A stretch of DNA of 64,000 nt from Rotaria sordida (lineage: Eukaryota > Rotifera > Eurotatoria > Philodinida > Philodinidae): the NCBI GenBank assembly GCA_905250125.1, contig CAJNOL010000678.1:7305-71304 (forward strand), read 5' to 3'. Positions within the stretch are counted from its first letter, which is position 1. Each line of letters starts with the position of its first letter. Under the pieces are notes generated by a model. That model was not told where the DNA came from, made no database searches, and was given only the letters and a program-made list of their open reading frames with translations. Shown piece after piece: positions 61,702 through 64,000 of the stretch. The translations under genes were made by a program, and so were the position numbers.

Positions 61702-62941
61702 TTAAATACGCCATTTGAATTGATTTGATGGATGAGATGCATGTGCTAATGTATCTCCTGATAAATAATCTCGTTCATGTTGAAATGTTTGATATTGTCC
61801 CAATTGTTGTTGACCACCAATACTCATTTGTTGATATGTGTAAGGATCAATTTTAACCATTGGTAAACGAACTAATTCAACTTCAACAAGAGTACGTGGT
61901 TTACCATATGCAACAATGATATTATGTGGAGGTGGTGGAGTTTGAGTGGCTTCACGTGGTAATGACTGTTTAATAATACGTTTTGGTGCTGGTTTAAAGG
62001 GTAACCATTGTTCAACAACAATAGGACCTTTTGTAGAAATTAATAATTGATTTTTAATTTGAAATAAAAATGAACATACGTGGTTTCGGTGGTAAATCTG
62101 GATAACGATGAATGATTATCTAAAATAATATTGTTTAAAATTTTCGTTGACTAATAAAAACTGATACTTGTTGTGGGGGTTGTTTTGGTGGTGGAACATA
62201 TTTATTATAAATAATTGGTTGATCAGGTTCAATTGGTGGAGGTTGTGGTGGTGTACTTTTAATGATAATTGGTGAAGGAGTTCGAGGTTCACGTTGACCA
62301 ACTCGAATATGTATTGGCGGTTTTGGTACTTGTGGGCGAAGTAAAACTTCTTGAACTTGAATTTCAACTGGCTGTGGAGTAGGTGGTTGTAATTGACGTA
62401 AATAAACTTTTTGTTTGTATATTTGTTCACCACTTTCACGTTCTTGAATAATTGGATTCGGATCTAAATTGAATCCTGGATTTTGTTCATTTGAATTGGT
62501 TGACTAATCGAAATAACAAAAAAAAAAAGAACATAATTTTATTTTTCGAAAACTAAATCTTAATAAGTATTATCTTACATGTTCTGATAATGTATGATTG
62601 TCTAAATCATCGTCACTACCAAAATCTTCTTGTCGTCGATGAGCATCAGTTCTTGCTGTACCCTCAGCATGAGAATGATATTGTCGAAAAGCAGATACAT
62701 TTTCATAAGTACGACCATTACTGGTTGTCTTTGCATCAATTTCTATTTCAGTTTGTGATAAATCAGTTTGTTGTTCATCGTCTCTTCCAAGTCTACTCAA
62801 AACATTGGTGACATAATTTTTAATGGAACTTTTTCTGGTTGTTACATTTGATGATTTATCTTGTTGCTTGTCTGAAGACGATGATGTATCAGAGTGAAAA
62901 TCCGATGATAAAACTTCAGCAGGAGTTATTTTTTTAGCCAT
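61702..62941 (-). CDS. Proline-rich protein, probable cytoskeletal/scaffold role
   Basis: Four exons on the minus strand: 62579-62941, 62168-62503, 62080-62119 and 61702-62027; 1065 nt, 354 aa. The first 120 residues are acidic, Ser/Thr/Asp-rich and probably disordered. Residues about 120-275 are Pro/Gln/Val-rich with short repeated phrases (QPVEIQVQEV, KPPIHIRVGQRE, PPPIEPDQPIIYNKYVPPP). A conserved-looking C-terminal block follows (PIVVEQWLPF, PPPPHNIIVAYGKPRTLVEVELV, KIDPYTYQQ). There is no signal peptide, TM or enzyme motif. The regular P-V-charged phrases resemble membrane-skeleton proteins such as alveolins or articulins in style only. The phase of all introns agrees, so the gene model is good although the function is unknown. 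Confidence 0.75.
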
Positions 62942-64000
62942 TGTTTCACCAAATTATATATTAGGAAGGTTATAAGTCGTCTGTTAGTTGCCTATAATTT
63001 TGTGAACACAGTAGTGTATGTATGTGTAAGAAGCCTTGTTAGGCATACATACAAGGAGACAATCAAAAAGATAGTGACACATCTATCATCTGGCCTTCGC
63101 ACCATGTTTCATTTTTCTTTCATTCTTCTATAAAGTTGATCGTTACGGTATTTTGTATGCATTCAAGCATGAACTATCAAGTAAGCAATATTTTGTTACT
63201 AACAAATACAGCTTAACGATTTGTTCATTTGATCAATTTTTATAAAGAAAATGGTTTTTAGAGCAATATTGTAATTGTATGAATTGACTCAGCGAATTGC
63301 CTTATTCTTACGCTTGACTGATTTATTAAAGGACGATTTATTCATGTCTTCATTAAAAATGACTTATTCAAATAGTTAAAATAGAGATATCTTTTTCATA
63401 CAAGTCGACTATTTCTATCATATAAAAAAAAACAAGAAAAAAAAATTAAATTACTTTAAAAACTAAAAGAATCAGAATAACGATTTGTGCAGATTTTCGG
63501 AAAATATTTTCATATGACGTCTGATATTGTAAGCAAAAATTCATATGAATATGAATATTCTGTTAAAAATCGATTTTAAGATGAAATTTAATAGATTATG
63601 TAATCGATGACTGATAATGAATCATTGATTGATACGTTTTATTTTATATATTATTTGGTTTTCTTTACTACCTAGTCAGACAAGATCTCTAAAAACTCTT
63701 GTTAAAATGCTGTTTTAACGAATTTTTTAACACGTTCAACCACGTTCAAGATATCCGACTACGTTAAAATTTGTAAAATTTTTCTAAAATTACGCGTTTT
63801 TTTACCGGTTCGCATAGCAAATTGTACAAATTTTATCGTATTCGAAGACAGAAAAGTATATTAATACGGAAAGATCAGTTAAGAAAACATATTTTAGAGC
63901 ATATTTTTTTCAAAACACATTTCACTACATTCAACAATAACTTGTTACTTCCCGTTTTTTAAAGTAAATTAACGCATTTCTAACGAATTTGCCTCTTGGA
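62942..64000. other. Upstream region of the proline-rich gene
   Basis: A/T-rich promoter-side sequence with a short ACATAC-rich patch near 63010-63055. No gene reaches the window edge as far as I can see. Confidence 0.45.

Noticed and set aside
1-64000. CRISPR array, bacterial operon or phage-like structure
   Set aside because: Spliced genes, a eukaryotic tRNA and no regularly spaced repeats; the window is eukaryotic nuclear DNA.

Overview
This is an AT-rich eukaryotic nuclear window. It has multi-exon genes whose GT-AG introns are mostly 50-60 bp, A/T-rich intergenic DNA, one nuclear-type tRNA gene and many palindromic (foldback) repeats. The animal gene set (CCDC61, calpain-15-like, an AGO-clade Argonaute, LRR receptor, DNLZ), mixed with bacterial-looking genes that carry short introns, best fits a bdelloid rotifer (Adineta/Rotaria type). 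That assignment is inference. I saw no retroviral, LTR, Polinton or other virus-derived element.

Layout. 0-8 kb: a foldback element, a small two-TM membrane protein, tRNA-Gln, a small hypothetical gene and an LRR receptor. 8.8-10.6 kb: an AI-2E-family permease. 11.6-17.6 kb, minus strand: CCDC61 then PMPCB. 20.8-24.6 kb: a calpain-15-like protease. 25.5-26.1 kb: DNLZ. 27.4-29.1 kb: a decayed GTPase paralogue fragment facing an intact IRG-like GTPase. 29.7-30.8 kb: a metallo-hydrolase-like gene. 34.7-36.3 kb: a tandem thioredoxin/ZZ-finger protein. 36.7-37.3 kb: a hAT-type MITE and a minisatellite. 40.1-41.4 kb: a PGP/PDXP-type HAD phosphatase. 41.9-42.1 kb: a very small Cys-containing protein. 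42.6-49.5 kb, minus strand: an Argonaute. 50-60 kb: a repeat-rich desert with at least four foldback elements and a gene fragment. 61.7-62.9 kb, minus strand: a proline-rich protein.

How the parts relate. PMPCB (import peptidase) and DNLZ (mtHsp70 escort) are both mitochondrial matrix proteostasis factors. CCDC61 is a basal-body protein, expected in a ciliated animal. The most distinctive locus is the Argonaute. By alignment its slicer tetrad reads D-E-A-H instead of D-E-D-H, while the guide-binding residues I can align are kept. Its two large introns hold three long inverted repeats, so its own pre-mRNA is predicted to fold into long dsRNA hairpins.

Exon boundaries were read by eye from GT/AG signals and phase. 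For most genes the summed exons are an exact multiple of three, which supports the models. The 3' half of CCDC61 is less certain.
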